Shown: positions 51,444 through 61,421 of the stretch, one piece after another
Layout: every line of letters starts with the position of its first letter
How positions within the stretch are numbered: position 1 is the first letter of the stretch
Assembly (NCBI RefSeq): GCF_011290365.1
Contig: NZ_CP049786.1
Location: 2,604,001 to 2,668,000, forward strand
DNA from: Leclercia sp. 29361
GTDB taxonomy: Bacteria; Pseudomonadota; Gammaproteobacteria; Enterobacterales; Enterobacteriaceae
Length of the DNA: 64,000 bases
Direction of reading: 5' to 3'
The notes under the pieces: model-generated
What the model was told of the DNA's origin: nothing
The model's input: only the letters and a program-made list of their open reading frames with translations
Database searches by the model: none
Made by a program: the position numbers and the translations under genes

Positions 51444-53712
51444 GGCTTCCCTCCGTGGTAGCGGTCCCAGCATCAGGCGTTATAAAATCCTTCTGCGACC
51501 AGACTTGCCGACCTGAAGTCATAAGGGTTTTGCCCCACAGCGTTAAGGTGACGGGAGCCGAGGTTTCGATGGTTAACACCGCATTCTCAAAGGTGAAATG
51601 CATGCGCGCATTTCGCCACCGTAACGGGAATGTGAGCTTTTGCCAGTGGGCAGGGATGCGCGGGGCAAGGTGCAGTTCCCCTTCCACGATCTGCAATCCG
51701 GCAAAACCCTGAATCACGGCGGACCAGATTGCGCCGGTGGCGGCGGCGTGGATGCCGTCGTCACTGCTGTGCGGATCGTCCCCCAGATCGATAGCGATCC
51801 CATCACGCCAGAAGGCGTATGCCCCTTCCGTGTCGCCACAGCGGGCGGTAACAATCCCGTGGATAGCCTTGCTCAGAGAAGAGTCGTGGATGGTGCGCGG
51901 CTCGTAGAACGCCAGATTGGCGGCGCACTGCTGAGGGGTAAACCGTTCCGGTAACAGGTAGTTGAGCATCACCACATCCGCCTGCTTCAGGATCTGCATC
52001 TCATTCACTTCCGCCCGGGAGTAATCGAGCAGGATGGTCTGTTTGCCCGCCTGCGCTTTGTAGCGACTCAGGTCGATAACCGGTTTCGCCAGGAAGCTGT
52101 CATCCTGTGGGATCACCCCGTCGGCATCGGCCTCCGGAAGCCATAAACGTTCCAGGAAACGGCTGGCATTTTCCGTAAAACGCCTCTCCTCACGCTTAAA
52201 CCTCGCCATAAACTGACAAGCGCTGGCGACGTTATGCCAGGCCAGATAGTTGGTATAAGCGTTGTTATTCACGTGTTCCGTGTATTCATCCGGCCCGATC
52301 ACGTTATGGATTTCCAGACGACCGTTAACCTCTGTGGCGCGCCCCATCCAGAACGTCGCGGTTTCCATCAGCAGTTTCAGGCCTTCATTGCGCATAAAGT
52401 CATCATCGTGCGTCGCCTGCCAGTAGGCGACAACGGCCCAGGCAATGTCTGCCACAATGTGGTGTTCAGCCAGCGCAGAGGCCACTTTCTGTCGCGTCCC
52501 GGTGCGGATGTTGATCGCCGCAAACTCCGGCGTCTCTTCCTGACCGCTGGCGGCGCTTTCCCATGGGAACAGCGCGCCTGGCCAGCCATTACGGCGGGCC
52601 TTTTCTCGCGCCCCCGGGAGGTTGAGCCAGCGATAACGCAGCAGGCTGCGGGCAATCTGAGGCCGGGTAAAGAGATGGAAAGGCAGCAGGAAAATTTCCG
52701 TATCCCAGAACACGTGTCCTTTATACCCTTCCCCGGTGAGTCCTTTGGCCCCGATGCTGCTGCGCTCGTCATGGGCTGGCGTCATGGCCGTCAGATGCCA
52801 GACGGCGTAATCGAGCGCGATCTGGTCCTGAGGTTCCGTGGAAGCCACTTCCACCCGCCCGTCACGCCAGATTTTTCCCCATGCATCGGCAGAGCTTTTC
52901 AGCAAGGCGGCGTAGCCTTTCACCGCACAGACTTTCAGCTCTGCCAGCGCATTCCGGGCGAAAGCCTCCTGTGAAAGGGCTTTGTCCCTGCGGTGTGCGA
53001 CCCATACCAGCTTCTCCAGCGTGACAGTGTCACCCTGCGGGATGCTGAATGCCTGGTGGGCCGTAATACGTCGATTTTTTGCGGTAAAAAAGCTGTCGCT
53101 CTCCGTCGACAGGCGGCAGTATGCCGACATCACCACCTCTGCGGCATGGTCCTGCGTCTCATACCCCCCCTGCAGGTAGTGCTGGTCGAAGACTCTGACC
53201 GACATCTCATCCAGATGCTGCCTGCCGGTATTGGTTTGGGTCGCATCAATGCCGGTCTTTAACACCACCTGCGAAGCGTCATCTACCGGCGTAATGGAGA
53301 GCTGCATTGCCACCAGCGGGAGTTGATCCAGCGAAACAAACCGACGGCTCTCCAGCCGGTAGCGTTTCCCTCCCGGCGAGCGCCAGAGGACGCTGCGACG
53401 CAATTCCCCATTGGCGAAAGCCAGTTCTCGCTGCCAGCTCAGGATCTCCCCTGCTAGCAGGGTAAAATTCTCGCCATCCAGCTCAATATCAATTCCAACC
53501 ACATCAGGCAGATTGACCAGTTCGTTAGTCTCGTTACAGCCTGCGCGATGATAGAGACCGGCAAGATACATACCGCGCGTTTGCCTGGTGTAATCTTCTT
53601 CATGCGTGGCGCGAACCCCCATGTAGCCATTACCGCCAGCCATAATGGATGCGTATTTATTCAGGCTATGCGGGCAGAAGCCCGGATCGGTTAATACAGA
53701 CAGGTTCAACAT
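51433..53712 (-). CDS. ycjT: Kojibiose phosphorylase YcjT (GH65)
   Basis: YcjT splits kojibiose (alpha-1,2-glucobiose) with phosphate into glucose and beta-glucose 1-phosphate. The 759-residue protein has the GH65 layout: an N-terminal beta-sandwich ([20 protein letters not shown]), a helical linker, the (alpha/alpha)6 barrel and a C-terminal sheet domain. The catalytic glutamate lies in the [16 protein letters not shown] block, and [16 protein letters not shown] and [12 protein letters not shown] are phosphate and substrate blocks. It starts inside the ycjS end (7-base overlap) and its 3' end holds a candidate operator. Confidence 0.95.
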   Translation of the reverse strand: MLNLSVLTDPGFCPHSLNKYASIMAGGNGYMGVRATHEEDYTRQTRGMYLAGLYHRAGCNETNELVNLPDVVGIDIELDGENFTLLAGEILSWQRELAFANGELRRSVLWRSPGGKRYRLESRRFVSLDQLPLVAMQLSITPVDDASQVVLKTGIDATQTNTGRQHLDEMSVRVFDQHYLQGGYETQDHAAEVVMSAYCRLSTESDSFFTAKNRRITAHQAFSIPQGDTVTLEKLVWVAHRRDKALSQEAFARNALAELKVCAVKGYAALLKSSADAWGKIWRDGRVEVASTEPQDQIALDYAVWHLTAMTPAHDERSSIGAKGLTGEGYKGHVFWDTEIFLLPFHLFTRPQIARSLLRYRWLNLPGAREKARRNGWPGALFPWESAASGQEETPEFAAINIRTGTRQKVASALAEHHIVADIAWAVVAYWQATHDDDFMRNEGLKLLMETATFWMGRATEVNGRLEIHNVIGPDEYTEHVNNNAYTNYLAWHNVASACQFMARFKREERRFTENASRFLERLWLPEADADGVIPQDDSFLAKPVIDLSRYKAQAGKQTILLDYSRAEVNEMQILKQADVVMLNYLLPERFTPQQCAANLAFYEPRTIHDSSLSKAIHGIVTARCGDTEGAYAFWRDGIAIDLGDDPHSSDDGIHAAATGAIWSAVIQGFAGLQIVEGELHLAPRIPAHWQKLTFPLRWRNARMHFTFENAVLTIETSAPVTLTLWGKTLMTSGRQVWSQKDFITPDAGTATTEGSHDA
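51456..51469 (-). promoter_or_regulatory. Candidate YcjW operator before ycjU
   Basis: TGGGACCGCTACCA on the minus strand: an imperfect 14-bp palindrome with a central CpG, as expected for a LacI-family repressor. It is identical to the site at 61400-61413. It lies 13 bases upstream of the ycjU start and within the ycjT coding end. It may act as an auxiliary operator or control an internal promoter. Confidence 0.6.
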
Positions 53713-54773
53713 AAGGTCACGCTTTCCCCTGTTTCCGCCGCTTGATACAGCGCGGCGACCAGCTGCTGGATCACCAGCCCTTGCTCCGCATCGGCGATCA
53801 TCACCGGCTCACCGAGCAGGTGGCGAACAAAGGCATCCATGCTGCGCAGATGCCGCTGATCGTCCGCCTCTTCGCGCTGCGCGATTGTCTGTAATACCCC
53901 GGCTTCGTCGTAATAAATATGGGCCGGGAACAGCGTTGCCCCGGCCTTTTCACCGCAGAAGGAGACATTCATGATCGACTGCTCGCGGATATTCAGCGCA
54001 AAGGAGGTGTCCAGCCGCAGAACGCCGCCATTGCAGAACTCAATCGTCCCGAACAGGGCATCTTCAACCGTAAACTGAGCGGGATCCCACTCGCCGAACT
54101 GCCCCCGGTTTTTACGATTTCCCAGCTTCTGAAAGCTGTGCGCCGTCACCCGTTTTACCGCCGGGAACCCCAGCACATACATCGCGGCATCCAGCATATG
54201 AATGCCGATATCAATCAAGGGTCCGCCGCCCTGCAGGGATTTGTTGGTAAACACGCCCCACCCCGGCACACCGCAGCGGCGCAGCGCCTGGGCCGTTGTG
54301 AAATAGATTTCCCCGAAGGTGCCGCTCTGCACGGCCTCACGTAGCAGTTGTGTATCCAGGGCAAAACGGTGGTGAAAATCATAGGCCAGCACTTTCCCCG
54401 CCCTGCGGGCAGCAAGACGCATCTCATCGGCCTGCTGTGGGGTCATGGCGGGCGGTTTTTCACACATCACATGACATCCGGCCGCCAGGGCCGCAATGAC
54501 ATGTTCATAATGAAAGCGGTTGGGCGAACAAACACTCACCACATCCGGCTTGACCGCCTGTAGCATCTGGTGCGCATCCTGCCATGCCGAAGGGATAGCA
54601 TGACGTTCCGCAAACGCCTGAGCCTGCTCCAGGCGGCTGTCCATGACAGCCACCATCTGAACATCACTGCGCGTGGCGTAATACGAGGCATGCACTTTGT
54701 CTGCAACCTGCCCTGCGCCGATGATGGCGACGCGCAGAGGCAAAGCTGTTGAAGCACTTATCACGCTCGTCAT
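53706..54773 (-). CDS. ycjS: NAD(P)-dependent sugar oxidoreductase YcjS
   Basis: A Gfo/Idh/MocA-family dehydrogenase. In E. coli YcjS oxidises D-glucosides at C3 to 3-keto-glucosides. The Rossmann fold starts LRVAIIGAGQVADKVHASYY near the N-terminus, the EKP motif is in MCEKPPAM (~residue 100), and the C-terminal domain carries GPLIDIGIHMLDAAMYVLG with the catalytic aspartate and histidine. About 355 residues. The start could be the ATG at 54782 (three codons earlier), which overlaps the ycjR stop; both give nearly the same protein. It works with YcjR and YcjQ. Confidence 0.93.
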   Translation of the reverse strand: MTSVISASTALPLRVAIIGAGQVADKVHASYYATRSDVQMVAVMDSRLEQAQAFAERHAIPSAWQDAHQMLQAVKPDVVSVCSPNRFHYEHVIAALAAGCHVMCEKPPAMTPQQADEMRLAARRAGKVLAYDFHHRFALDTQLLREAVQSGTFGEIYFTTAQALRRCGVPGWGVFTNKSLQGGGPLIDIGIHMLDAAMYVLGFPAVKRVTAHSFQKLGNRKNRGQFGEWDPAQFTVEDALFGTIEFCNGGVLRLDTSFALNIREQSIMNVSFCGEKAGATLFPAHIYYDEAGVLQTIAQREEADDQRHLRSMDAFVRHLLGEPVMIADAEQGLVIQQLVAALYQAAETGESVTLC

Positions 54774-54775
54774 CC

Positions 54776-55564
54776 TTAGCATTCACGCAAATAAGTGAGG
54801 GAGTCCTGATAAGCCTGCGCAGGATCGTCAGCACGAACGCGACACTCGTACACCACGTAGCCCTGATAATTGTCGGCACGCAGTTGATCGAACAGAGTGG
54901 CGAAATCCAGGCTGCCGCTGCCTGGTTGATAACGGTGGTTATCGGCAATATGCACGTGCCCAAGCAGATCCCGGTTGTGATGCAGCGCCTCCGTCAACGA
55001 ATCTTCTTCGATGTTCATATGATAGAAATCGCCGATGATCTGCACGTGCTTCAGGGCGTTCTCTTTGATATAGCGGCGCGCATCCGCCAGGGTGTTGATC
55101 ATATGATCCTGATAGCGGTTCAGCGGCTCCAGGTAGACGGTGGTCCCGGTACGCGCCGCCACCTCATCCAGCCAGCGCAGCGAGGCGCTCACCGCGTTGC
55201 GGTCACCGTCGAGGCTGCGCGGGGAGGTCATCGGCGGCAGGCGGAAGGTAAACATCCCCCAGGCGGCAGGAACGATAATGCCCTTTCCTCCGACCTCAGC
55301 CAGCGCTTCAAGAATGCGTTCAATCTGATGTAACCCGTTCAGGCGACGCTCTTCGATGAAGTCACCGATCCAGCCGTCGTAGCCGCCGCAGGCGGTGGTC
55401 ACCGGTAACCCAGTGGCTTTAATGGCGGCTTTCACCTCATCCAGATTCTCCACCAGCAGCTTGCCGTCGATCTCATAGCCGTCAAACCCCATCGCTTTGA
55501 TGAACCTGAATTTCTCCAGGATGTTGGTCGGGAAAAAGGCCTGGTTTTGCGTTGCGATTTTCAT
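54776..55564 (-). CDS. ycjR: 3-keto-glucoside epimerase/isomerase YcjR
   Basis: A 262-residue TIM-barrel protein of the xylose isomerase-like/AP endonuclease 2 family. In E. coli YcjR epimerises C4 of 3-keto-glucosides to give 3-keto-gulosides. Metal-binding residues are spread over the barrel: E in TTVYLEPLNRY, D and H in VQIIGDFYHMNIEE, H in GHVHIADNHR and E near YVVYECRV. The start ATG at 55564 follows ycjQ by 17 bases. It lies between the two dehydrogenases in the operon, in line with a shared redox-epimerisation route. Confidence 0.94.
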   Translation of the reverse strand: MKIATQNQAFFPTNILEKFRFIKAMGFDGYEIDGKLLVENLDEVKAAIKATGLPVTTACGGYDGWIGDFIEERRLNGLHQIERILEALAEVGGKGIIVPAAWGMFTFRLPPMTSPRSLDGDRNAVSASLRWLDEVAARTGTTVYLEPLNRYQDHMINTLADARRYIKENALKHVQIIGDFYHMNIEEDSLTEALHHNRDLLGHVHIADNHRYQPGSGSLDFATLFDQLRADNYQGYVVYECRVRADDPAQAYQDSLTYLREC

Positions 55565-55581
55565 TGTGTGCTCTCCTTAGC

Positions 55582-56634
55582 TCAGAAAGTGACGCCCATT
55601 TTGATGCTCAGTTCCGGGTGCTGATCGACATACTGCATATAGCTTTCAGCGCTGGTGGTGAAGGTCACTACCGGGTCGATCAGATCCTCGCAGTTGAGGT
55701 ATCCGTTCATCAGCAATTCCCAGCAGGTCTCTTCGATCCGCTTGCGGCTCCAGCGCGGGTAATCCGGATTAGGCTCGCTACAGGCGCGGGAGAAGACAAT
55801 TTTCGCGTTGTTAAAATGCGCCTCACGTCCGAGGTTAAAGCCCTCTGCGAAGGGTTTCGCGAAGGCAACGTAAGAGATTGTTCCGCCGTAGGCCAGCCCG
55901 CGCAGGGCGGATTGCAGCGCATCGGCAAAGCCGCTGGTTTCGATGATCACGTCCGCGCCCTGCTTGCCGGTCAGCTTTTTGATTTCCAGACCGACATCGG
56001 TCCCGATCGGATTGAGGCAATGGTCCGCCCCATGACGGCGGGCAATCTCGCAGCGGTGTTCGATAGGATCGACGCCGATAACGACGGATGCTCCGGCTTT
56101 TTTCGCCAGCTGAATGGCTATCTGACCAATCGCCCCCAGCCCGACTACCACCACGAAATCCCCGACCCGGACGTTCGCATCCCGTACGCCGCTCATGGCG
56201 AACTGCGCCGGGTCATAGCAGACGGCATTTTTCCACGACGCGCCCTGCGGCATTTTGCGCAGCTTGTAGTTATTGACGGCATTAACAATCACCGTTTCCT
56301 GCAGCGGCCCGTAGCAGCAGACGCTCTCGCCGACCTGGTAATCCGTCACGTCGGCGCCGCACTCGATGATGTCGCCGACGATCATATTCCCCAGCTGGAA
56401 TTTGCCGAATTCGATCCCACGAGCCGTACCCTCTTCACGGGGGGTAAACATCTGCCACTCCGGGTTAAACTCTTCATCGATAAACGGACTCGCCGCCCGG
56501 AAATCCACCACCTCGGTACCGTGTTTCGGTGCGCCAAAGCGGGCACGAATCTTCACTTCGTGAACGGCAACCGGACGATCTTCATATTCCACCAGCGCCG
56601 CTATGCGGGGCGCTGTCGCAACTAACTTCTTCAT
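55582..56634 (-). CDS. ycjQ: Zinc-type medium-chain dehydrogenase YcjQ
   Basis: A 350-residue MDR-family dehydrogenase. In E. coli it reduces 3-keto-D-gulosides (or oxidises D-gulosides at C3). The nucleotide-binding motif VVVVGLGAIGQIAIQLAKKAGA is at about residues 178-199. The usual catalytic zinc region is altered: the GHE block of typical zinc dehydrogenases is replaced by FGKFQLGNMIVGDIIECG, where only glutamate is kept, so zinc use cannot be read from the sequence. The order with ycjR and ycjS is conserved. Confidence 0.93.
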   Translation of the reverse strand: MKKLVATAPRIAALVEYEDRPVAVHEVKIRARFGAPKHGTEVVDFRAASPFIDEEFNPEWQMFTPREEGTARGIEFGKFQLGNMIVGDIIECGADVTDYQVGESVCCYGPLQETVIVNAVNNYKLRKMPQGASWKNAVCYDPAQFAMSGVRDANVRVGDFVVVVGLGAIGQIAIQLAKKAGASVVIGVDPIEHRCEIARRHGADHCLNPIGTDVGLEIKKLTGKQGADVIIETSGFADALQSALRGLAYGGTISYVAFAKPFAEGFNLGREAHFNNAKIVFSRACSEPNPDYPRWSRKRIEETCWELLMNGYLNCEDLIDPVVTFTTSAESYMQYVDQHPELSIKMGVTF

Positions 56635-56662
56635 GACTGACTCCTTGTTAAAATCGGCCGCC

Positions 56663-57505
56663 TCAGCCCTTTACGCCCCCGGCGGTCAAACCACTTTTAA
56701 TGAAACGTTCCGACAGCGCGTACATGATCACCACCGGAAGTGCTGTCACCAGCGAGGCGGCCATCATGCGACCCCAGATGTAATCCGGCGTGCTGAAGAG
56801 CGTGTTAAGCCCTACCGGCAAGGTGAAGTTGCTGGCACTGGACAGGAAAATAGAGGCGAACAGATAGTCGTTCCACGCCACCATAAAGCAGTAGACGAAG
56901 ACCGACACCAGACCGGAAATCGCCAGCGGCACGGTAATGCGAAAGATGATCTGCAGGCGGTTAAGGCCGTCCATCATCGCGGCCTCCTCGATCTCGTCCG
57001 GGATGGTGTCGAAATAGCTGCGCAGCATAAATACCGCCGTCGGCAGCGTCTGGGTCACCATGGTGATAATCAGCGCCAGCTCGGTGTCATAAATTCCGAG
57101 CGCAGTGATGATTTTGAACAGCGGCACCACCAGCAAAATTCCGGAGAACATATAGACGGTGTAGAAGCTGGCATTGATCGTCGCCCGCCCTTTAAACCGC
57201 AGTTTAGAGAGGGCGTATGCCCCCAGCGTGCCGAGAAATACTGCGATCACCGATGAGGTCAGCGACACCACCATGCTGTTTCTGAAGTAATCCACAAACG
57301 GGAAGATCAGCGGGTTGAAGATGTCGACGTAATGCTGCAGGGTCCACGCCTGCGGCAAAATGGTTGGGTGCAGCGATATCGCCTCTTTCGCGCTCTTAAA
57401 CGACGTCATTAACATCACGAAGAACGGGAACAGCGTGATAATCAGGAACACCGCCAGCCCCAGATAAAAACCGAGCCGGCCCAGCAGGCGTTTATTTGTT
57501 GCCAT
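56663..57505 (-). CDS. ycjP: ABC sugar transporter permease YcjP
   Basis: A 280-residue inner-membrane permease of the MalG type with six membrane helices. The EAA loop that contacts the ATPase YcjV is EIEEAAMMDGLNRLQIIFRITVPLA, with the usual EAA...G spacing, at about residues 172-196. Its start overlaps ycjO by 14 bases, so the two permeases are translated together. Substrate is unknown from sequence; the enzymes in the operon suggest a glucoside or guloside disaccharide. Confidence 0.95.
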   Translation of the reverse strand: MATNKRLLGRLGFYLGLAVFLIITLFPFFVMLMTSFKSAKEAISLHPTILPQAWTLQHYVDIFNPLIFPFVDYFRNSMVVSLTSSVIAVFLGTLGAYALSKLRFKGRATINASFYTVYMFSGILLVVPLFKIITALGIYDTELALIITMVTQTLPTAVFMLRSYFDTIPDEIEEAAMMDGLNRLQIIFRITVPLAISGLVSVFVYCFMVAWNDYLFASIFLSSASNFTLPVGLNTLFSTPDYIWGRMMAASLVTALPVVIMYALSERFIKSGLTAGGVKG

Positions 57506-58373
57506 TGAGATTTACCCTTTTTCTGGTCAGCAGAATGACGGCAAAGATGATCACGAACAGCACCACCGAGATCGCCGCGGCTTTCCCGAGGTCGTTAAAG
57601 GCAAAGGCGGTTTTGTAGAGATAGACGCCCAAAATATCGACCTTGGTGGTCAGCAGATACACGTCGGCAAACATGTAGAACATCCAGATAGTGCGCAGCG
57701 TGATGACCGTGGCCAGCACCGGCATAATCGCGGGCAGCGTGACGATGCGAAAACGCTGCCAGGCATTGGCTCCGTCCATTTCTGCCGCTTCGTATAATGA
57801 CTTATCGATGGTTTGCAGAATTGCCAGGAACGAAATGAACGCATACGGGAAGTAGCGCCAGATGGCGAACAGCACCACCAGCACAAAACTGCTGCCGGGG
57901 TTGTCGAACCACAGCGGGGCCTGATCGTACAGATGCAGCAGATCCACACCCAGATAGTTCACAATGCCGTAGCCGTTGTTGAACATGTACTTCCAGGCAA
58001 AGACCAGCGATATCGACGGGGTGACGTAGGACAAAATCACCAGGGAGCGCGCCGTTTTACGCAGGCGAAATTCCCGGTTAAAGAAGACGGCGACCGCCAG
58101 CCCTAACCCAGTGCTGCCCATCACCACCAGCGCGGTGTACCAGAACGTCATCCACAGGGAGTGCCAGAACGCGGCATCACTCAAAATGCGGATGTAGTTA
58201 TCCAGCCCCACAAACACCGCATCGATGCGCGGATTGAGCGGCAAGCGTAAAAAACTGATTTCAATGTTGGATATCATCGGCCAGGCCACCAGGCCCCCCA
58301 GCAAAATCAGGCTGGGGGCCAACAGCAGCATGGCGAAAGGCATATCTGAACGACCAGAAAACAACGTTTTCAT
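57492..58373 (-). CDS. ycjO: ABC sugar transporter permease YcjO
   Basis: A 293-residue MalF-type permease, the partner of YcjP. Six membrane helices follow a short cytoplasmic start (MKTLFSGRSDMPFAMLLLAPSLILLGGL). The EAA loop is present in SLYEAAEMDGANAWQRFRIVTLP around residues 190-212. It lacks the long periplasmic loop of E. coli MalF, as do most members of this class. It is 22 bases downstream of ycjN, the binding-protein gene, and overlaps ycjP. Confidence 0.95.
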   Translation of the reverse strand: MKTLFSGRSDMPFAMLLLAPSLILLGGLVAWPMISNIEISFLRLPLNPRIDAVFVGLDNYIRILSDAAFWHSLWMTFWYTALVVMGSTGLGLAVAVFFNREFRLRKTARSLVILSYVTPSISLVFAWKYMFNNGYGIVNYLGVDLLHLYDQAPLWFDNPGSSFVLVVLFAIWRYFPYAFISFLAILQTIDKSLYEAAEMDGANAWQRFRIVTLPAIMPVLATVITLRTIWMFYMFADVYLLTTKVDILGVYLYKTAFAFNDLGKAAAISVVLFVIIFAVILLTRKRVNLNGNK

Positions 58374-58395
58374 AATTCCCTTCCGCAGTGCGCGC

Positions 58396-59688
58396 CTATC
58401 GTTGTGTGATCAGGTCAGTCAGTCGCTTCTGGCTGCTGCTTAACGTCGCGTTGAGGTCCTGTTGACCCACGGTGACGTTATGCACCATAGAACTGATAAT
58501 GCCGGACCCGGTGACGTCACCCATGCGGGTAAAGTTTTTGTCACCCACGGCACCAAATACCTGCACATTAGGGAACTGGGCGATTAGCTCATAAGGGAGA
58601 TGCCCAAAGGCTTTAATCACGTCGTTGTTTTTCCAGGTTTCGGTCCCGACCACCAGTTTGTTAACCGGCAGCGCCGCACCCGGCGACATCATCACCCAGT
58701 CGGTTGCGTTTTGGGCCTGCTCCATCCAGGTGACAAATTTCTCTGCGGCTTTGGTCTCCTCTTCGCTCTGGCCGGAGGTGATGGTCAGGGAGGTCACCAT
58801 GCCGTAGACCGCAGAGGATTTTTCCGTCGGGACGACAAATCCCAGGTTGGCAGGGTTTCCGTCTTTGAACACCGCCGGGAGGATGTAGGTGGAGTAAACG
58901 GCCATCGGCGCGGAGCCGTTCATAAAGGCGTCTTTAATCTCCATGACATCGTTGGACCCCGGCATGGTGGTGGCCGCCAGCCCTTTATAAAACGCCAGCG
59001 CTTTCGCCATTTCAGGCGTATCAATTTCAATATCGCCCTTCGCATCAAAGACATTTGCCCCACCCGAGAGGGCAAACTGCGAGAATGCCTGCTCCGTCAT
59101 CACGCTTTCCGCCGTGGGTAACGCAATGCCGTAATGCTTGTTGGCTGGGTCGTTGAGCCTCTGGCTGGCATTCAGCAATTGATCCCAGTTGCGTGGCTCC
59201 TCAAGGCCCGCAGCGGCGAGAACGTCTTTGTGGTACCAGACGCCGGACAGCCAGGCGCTGATAGGCACCCCGGTCCACGCCGCGCCGTCTTCCGTACGCA
59301 CCACGCGCAGGATGCCGTCATAGAAGGTCTCTTCCCCTACAGCATTAATGGCGTCGCTGATAGCGGCGCGATCAAGCAGTTGCTCCTTGTCCATGACTTT
59401 GGCGTAGTCGTGGCTGACTTCGATCACTTCCGGCAGTGCGCCGGTTCGCGCCAGGGTGATGACCTTGGTGTTGTAGGCGTCCTCTTCCACCGGCACCTGT
59501 TTTACCGTGATGCCAGGATTCTCTTTCTCGAATTTCTCAATCAGACGAGTAATCACCGCCTGGCGCTCCTGTTCCACTGAGGAGTGCATAAACTCGATGG
59601 TGACCTGAGACTTTTTGTCGTCCTTACAGCCTGTCAACAGGGCGCACGAAACCAGTGCTGAGATCAGCACAATTTTGGGTGTCTTCAT
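58396..59688 (-). CDS. ycjN: ABC sugar-binding lipoprotein YcjN
   Basis: The extracytoplasmic substrate-binding protein of the YcjNOPV importer. A lipoprotein signal is present: MKTPKIVLISALVSCALLTGCKDDKK, with lipobox LTGC; the KDD after the cysteine includes aspartate at +3, so inner-membrane retention is uncertain. The mature 410-residue part belongs to solute-binding family 1 (VTIEFMHSSVEQERQAVITRLIEKFEKENPG, then the VPISAWLSGVWYHKDVLAAAGLEEP block). A lipid anchor is unusual for a Gram-negative sugar-binding protein but is known for this family. Follows ycjM by 14 bases. Confidence 0.94.
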   Translation of the reverse strand: MKTPKIVLISALVSCALLTGCKDDKKSQVTIEFMHSSVEQERQAVITRLIEKFEKENPGITVKQVPVEEDAYNTKVITLARTGALPEVIEVSHDYAKVMDKEQLLDRAAISDAINAVGEETFYDGILRVVRTEDGAAWTGVPISAWLSGVWYHKDVLAAAGLEEPRNWDQLLNASQRLNDPANKHYGIALPTAESVMTEQAFSQFALSGGANVFDAKGDIEIDTPEMAKALAFYKGLAATTMPGSNDVMEIKDAFMNGSAPMAVYSTYILPAVFKDGNPANLGFVVPTEKSSAVYGMVTSLTITSGQSEEETKAAEKFVTWMEQAQNATDWVMMSPGAALPVNKLVVGTETWKNNDVIKAFGHLPYELIAQFPNVQVFGAVGDKNFTRMGDVTGSGIISSMVHNVTVGQQDLNATLSSSQKRLTDLITQR

Positions 59689-59702
59689 TGTTAGGGTCCT
59701 TT

Positions 59703-61400
59703 TTAGTGTTCTTTAATCCACATTACCTGCCATGGATTCAGGGACAGATCCGTACCGCGAATATCCTGGTGTGAAATCAGGTCCGTACCGGATAAATTTT
59801 CCGAATAAACAGACTGAATACGATCGCTAAAATTAAATAATGCCGTTATCCGCTCACCCTTATTGGCAACACGAGTAATTTTAAGAGTATGTTCACCTGA
59901 TGTTTCAAATAAAGCCTGACTGTCAGGATGAAATGCTTTTTCTGTGCGACGAAGGGCAATAAGATCGCTTAATTGATGATAAATCTTATGGCGAAGGCTA
60001 CGTTTATTTTCCAGTTCGGCATCAATCTGCCCGGCAGGGTATTTCTTACGATTAATCGCACGATTATAGCCAAGACGTTTAACCCCTTCATAATCGTTAC
60101 CTGAACCCAGGATGCTTTGAATATAGATCGCCGGCACACCCGGGAAAGTTAATAGCACCGCATGGGCCAGAATAAAGCGCGCAATGCGTTCATCCTCTGC
60201 AGCCTCTTTTGAACTTAATGCATCGAGATAGGTTACGTTGATTTCATACGGGCTTCGCGTACCGTCAGGATTATTTTTCCAGTTAACCAGCGCCCCTTCC
60301 TGCTGGAGTTTCTCTACCAGGGAGAGGATCTCTGGCTCGGGTAAAATACCCCGCAGCGGATTAAGGCCGATGCCATCATGAGAAGCTAAAAAGTTAAACC
60401 AGGTGGTCTTGATTGAAGGTAGAGCCAGCGTTGTTGCCCATTGACAGAGGGCGCGCACATCCTGACGATGGATAGCATGCAGCACAAGCGGAGGCAATGA
60501 GAACTGATATACCATCTGCGCCTCATTTTGCCCGTCGCCAAAATAGGAAACGTTATCTTTATGGGGAACATTGGTCTCGGTGATCAGCACCGTGCCAGGC
60601 GCGACCGCATCAGTAATGGCGCGGAAGAGCTGGATAAGGCGGTGAGTCTGCTCAAGATGGATGCAGGTGGTTCCGGGGATCTTCCACATAAAGCCAACCG
60701 CATCCAGGCGGATATAACGGGCCCCTTCCGCCAGGTAATGCAGGAGCACGTCCACCATGGCAATCAACACCTCTGGCGAGGCGAAATTGAGATCGACCTG
60801 GTCCTCGCTGAAGGTGGTCCACAGATGGCGTACGCTGCCATCCTCCAGTGTAAAAGGCGTCAGGAGCGGTAATGCCCGCGGGCGCGTCACGGCGGATAAA
60901 TCGGTTTCTGGTGCGACAGAAATAAAGAAATCTTCATAGCCTGGGGCTTGTTTAAGGTAATTCGCAAACCACTGGCTTTTGGCTGACATATGGTTGCACA
61001 CAAAATCAAACATCAGACTGGTCGACTGTTTTAAATCGGCAATATCCTGCCATGTGCCTGTTTCAGGCGCGACCTGGTGATAATCAATAACGGAAAATCC
61101 ATCGTCAGATGACCATGGATAAAAAGGCAAGAGATGGACATGAGAAAAAGAGCGTGCAAGCCACGCATTATAAAAGCGTGTAAAAACGGGCAGCGCCTTC
61201 TCCCCTTTCACAAAGAATTGATCGGCATAGGTAATCAGGACGATATCTTTTTCATCCCAACCTGGCTTACGCCTCTCGTTAATAAGAGAAGCGCCCCGAC
61301 CGATGTTTTCTGACAATATCTCAACATGGCGTTCAGAAAACGTTTTCCCGTAAATAAGATTGATTAAGTTTTTAATTTTGTCGTTCACATTATTTTCCAT
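59703..61400 (-). CDS. ycjM: Glucosylglycerate/sucrose phosphorylase family protein YcjM (GH13_18)
   Basis: A GH13 subfamily 18 phosphorylase; E. coli YcjM was reported to act on glucosylglycerate. The barrel motifs are clear: DFVCNHMSAKS (region I), the nucleophile region II YIRLDAVGFMW, acid/base ITETNVPHKD and FLASHDGIGLNP (region IV). Length is 565 against 559 in E. coli. The start is uncertain: the ATG at 61400 has no ribosome binding site and is overlapped by the operator, whereas a GTG four codons later (61388) would have GGAA 5-6 bases before it and fits the E. coli N-terminus. First gene of the ycj operon. Confidence 0.93.
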   Translation of the reverse strand: MENNVNDKIKNLINLIYGKTFSERHVEILSENIGRGASLINERRKPGWDEKDIVLITYADQFFVKGEKALPVFTRFYNAWLARSFSHVHLLPFYPWSSDDGFSVIDYHQVAPETGTWQDIADLKQSTSLMFDFVCNHMSAKSQWFANYLKQAPGYEDFFISVAPETDLSAVTRPRALPLLTPFTLEDGSVRHLWTTFSEDQVDLNFASPEVLIAMVDVLLHYLAEGARYIRLDAVGFMWKIPGTTCIHLEQTHRLIQLFRAITDAVAPGTVLITETNVPHKDNVSYFGDGQNEAQMVYQFSLPPLVLHAIHRQDVRALCQWATTLALPSIKTTWFNFLASHDGIGLNPLRGILPEPEILSLVEKLQQEGALVNWKNNPDGTRSPYEINVTYLDALSSKEAAEDERIARFILAHAVLLTFPGVPAIYIQSILGSGNDYEGVKRLGYNRAINRKKYPAGQIDAELENKRSLRHKIYHQLSDLIALRRTEKAFHPDSQALFETSGEHTLKITRVANKGERITALFNFSDRIQSVYSENLSGTDLISHQDIRGTDLSLNPWQVMWIKEH

Positions 61401-61413
61401 GGTAGCGGTCCCA
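61400..61413 (-). promoter_or_regulatory. Candidate YcjW operator at ycjM
   Basis: TGGGACCGCTACCA on the minus strand, identical to 51456-51469. It begins about 8 bases downstream of the -10 element and would cover the transcription start, the place for a simple steric repressor of LacI type. Confidence 0.7.
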
Positions 61414-61421
61414 CGAAAGGC

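Noticed and set aside
55552..56625. 357-codon plus-strand ORF
   Set aside because: Antisense to ycjQ over its whole length; caused by GC-rich codon usage.
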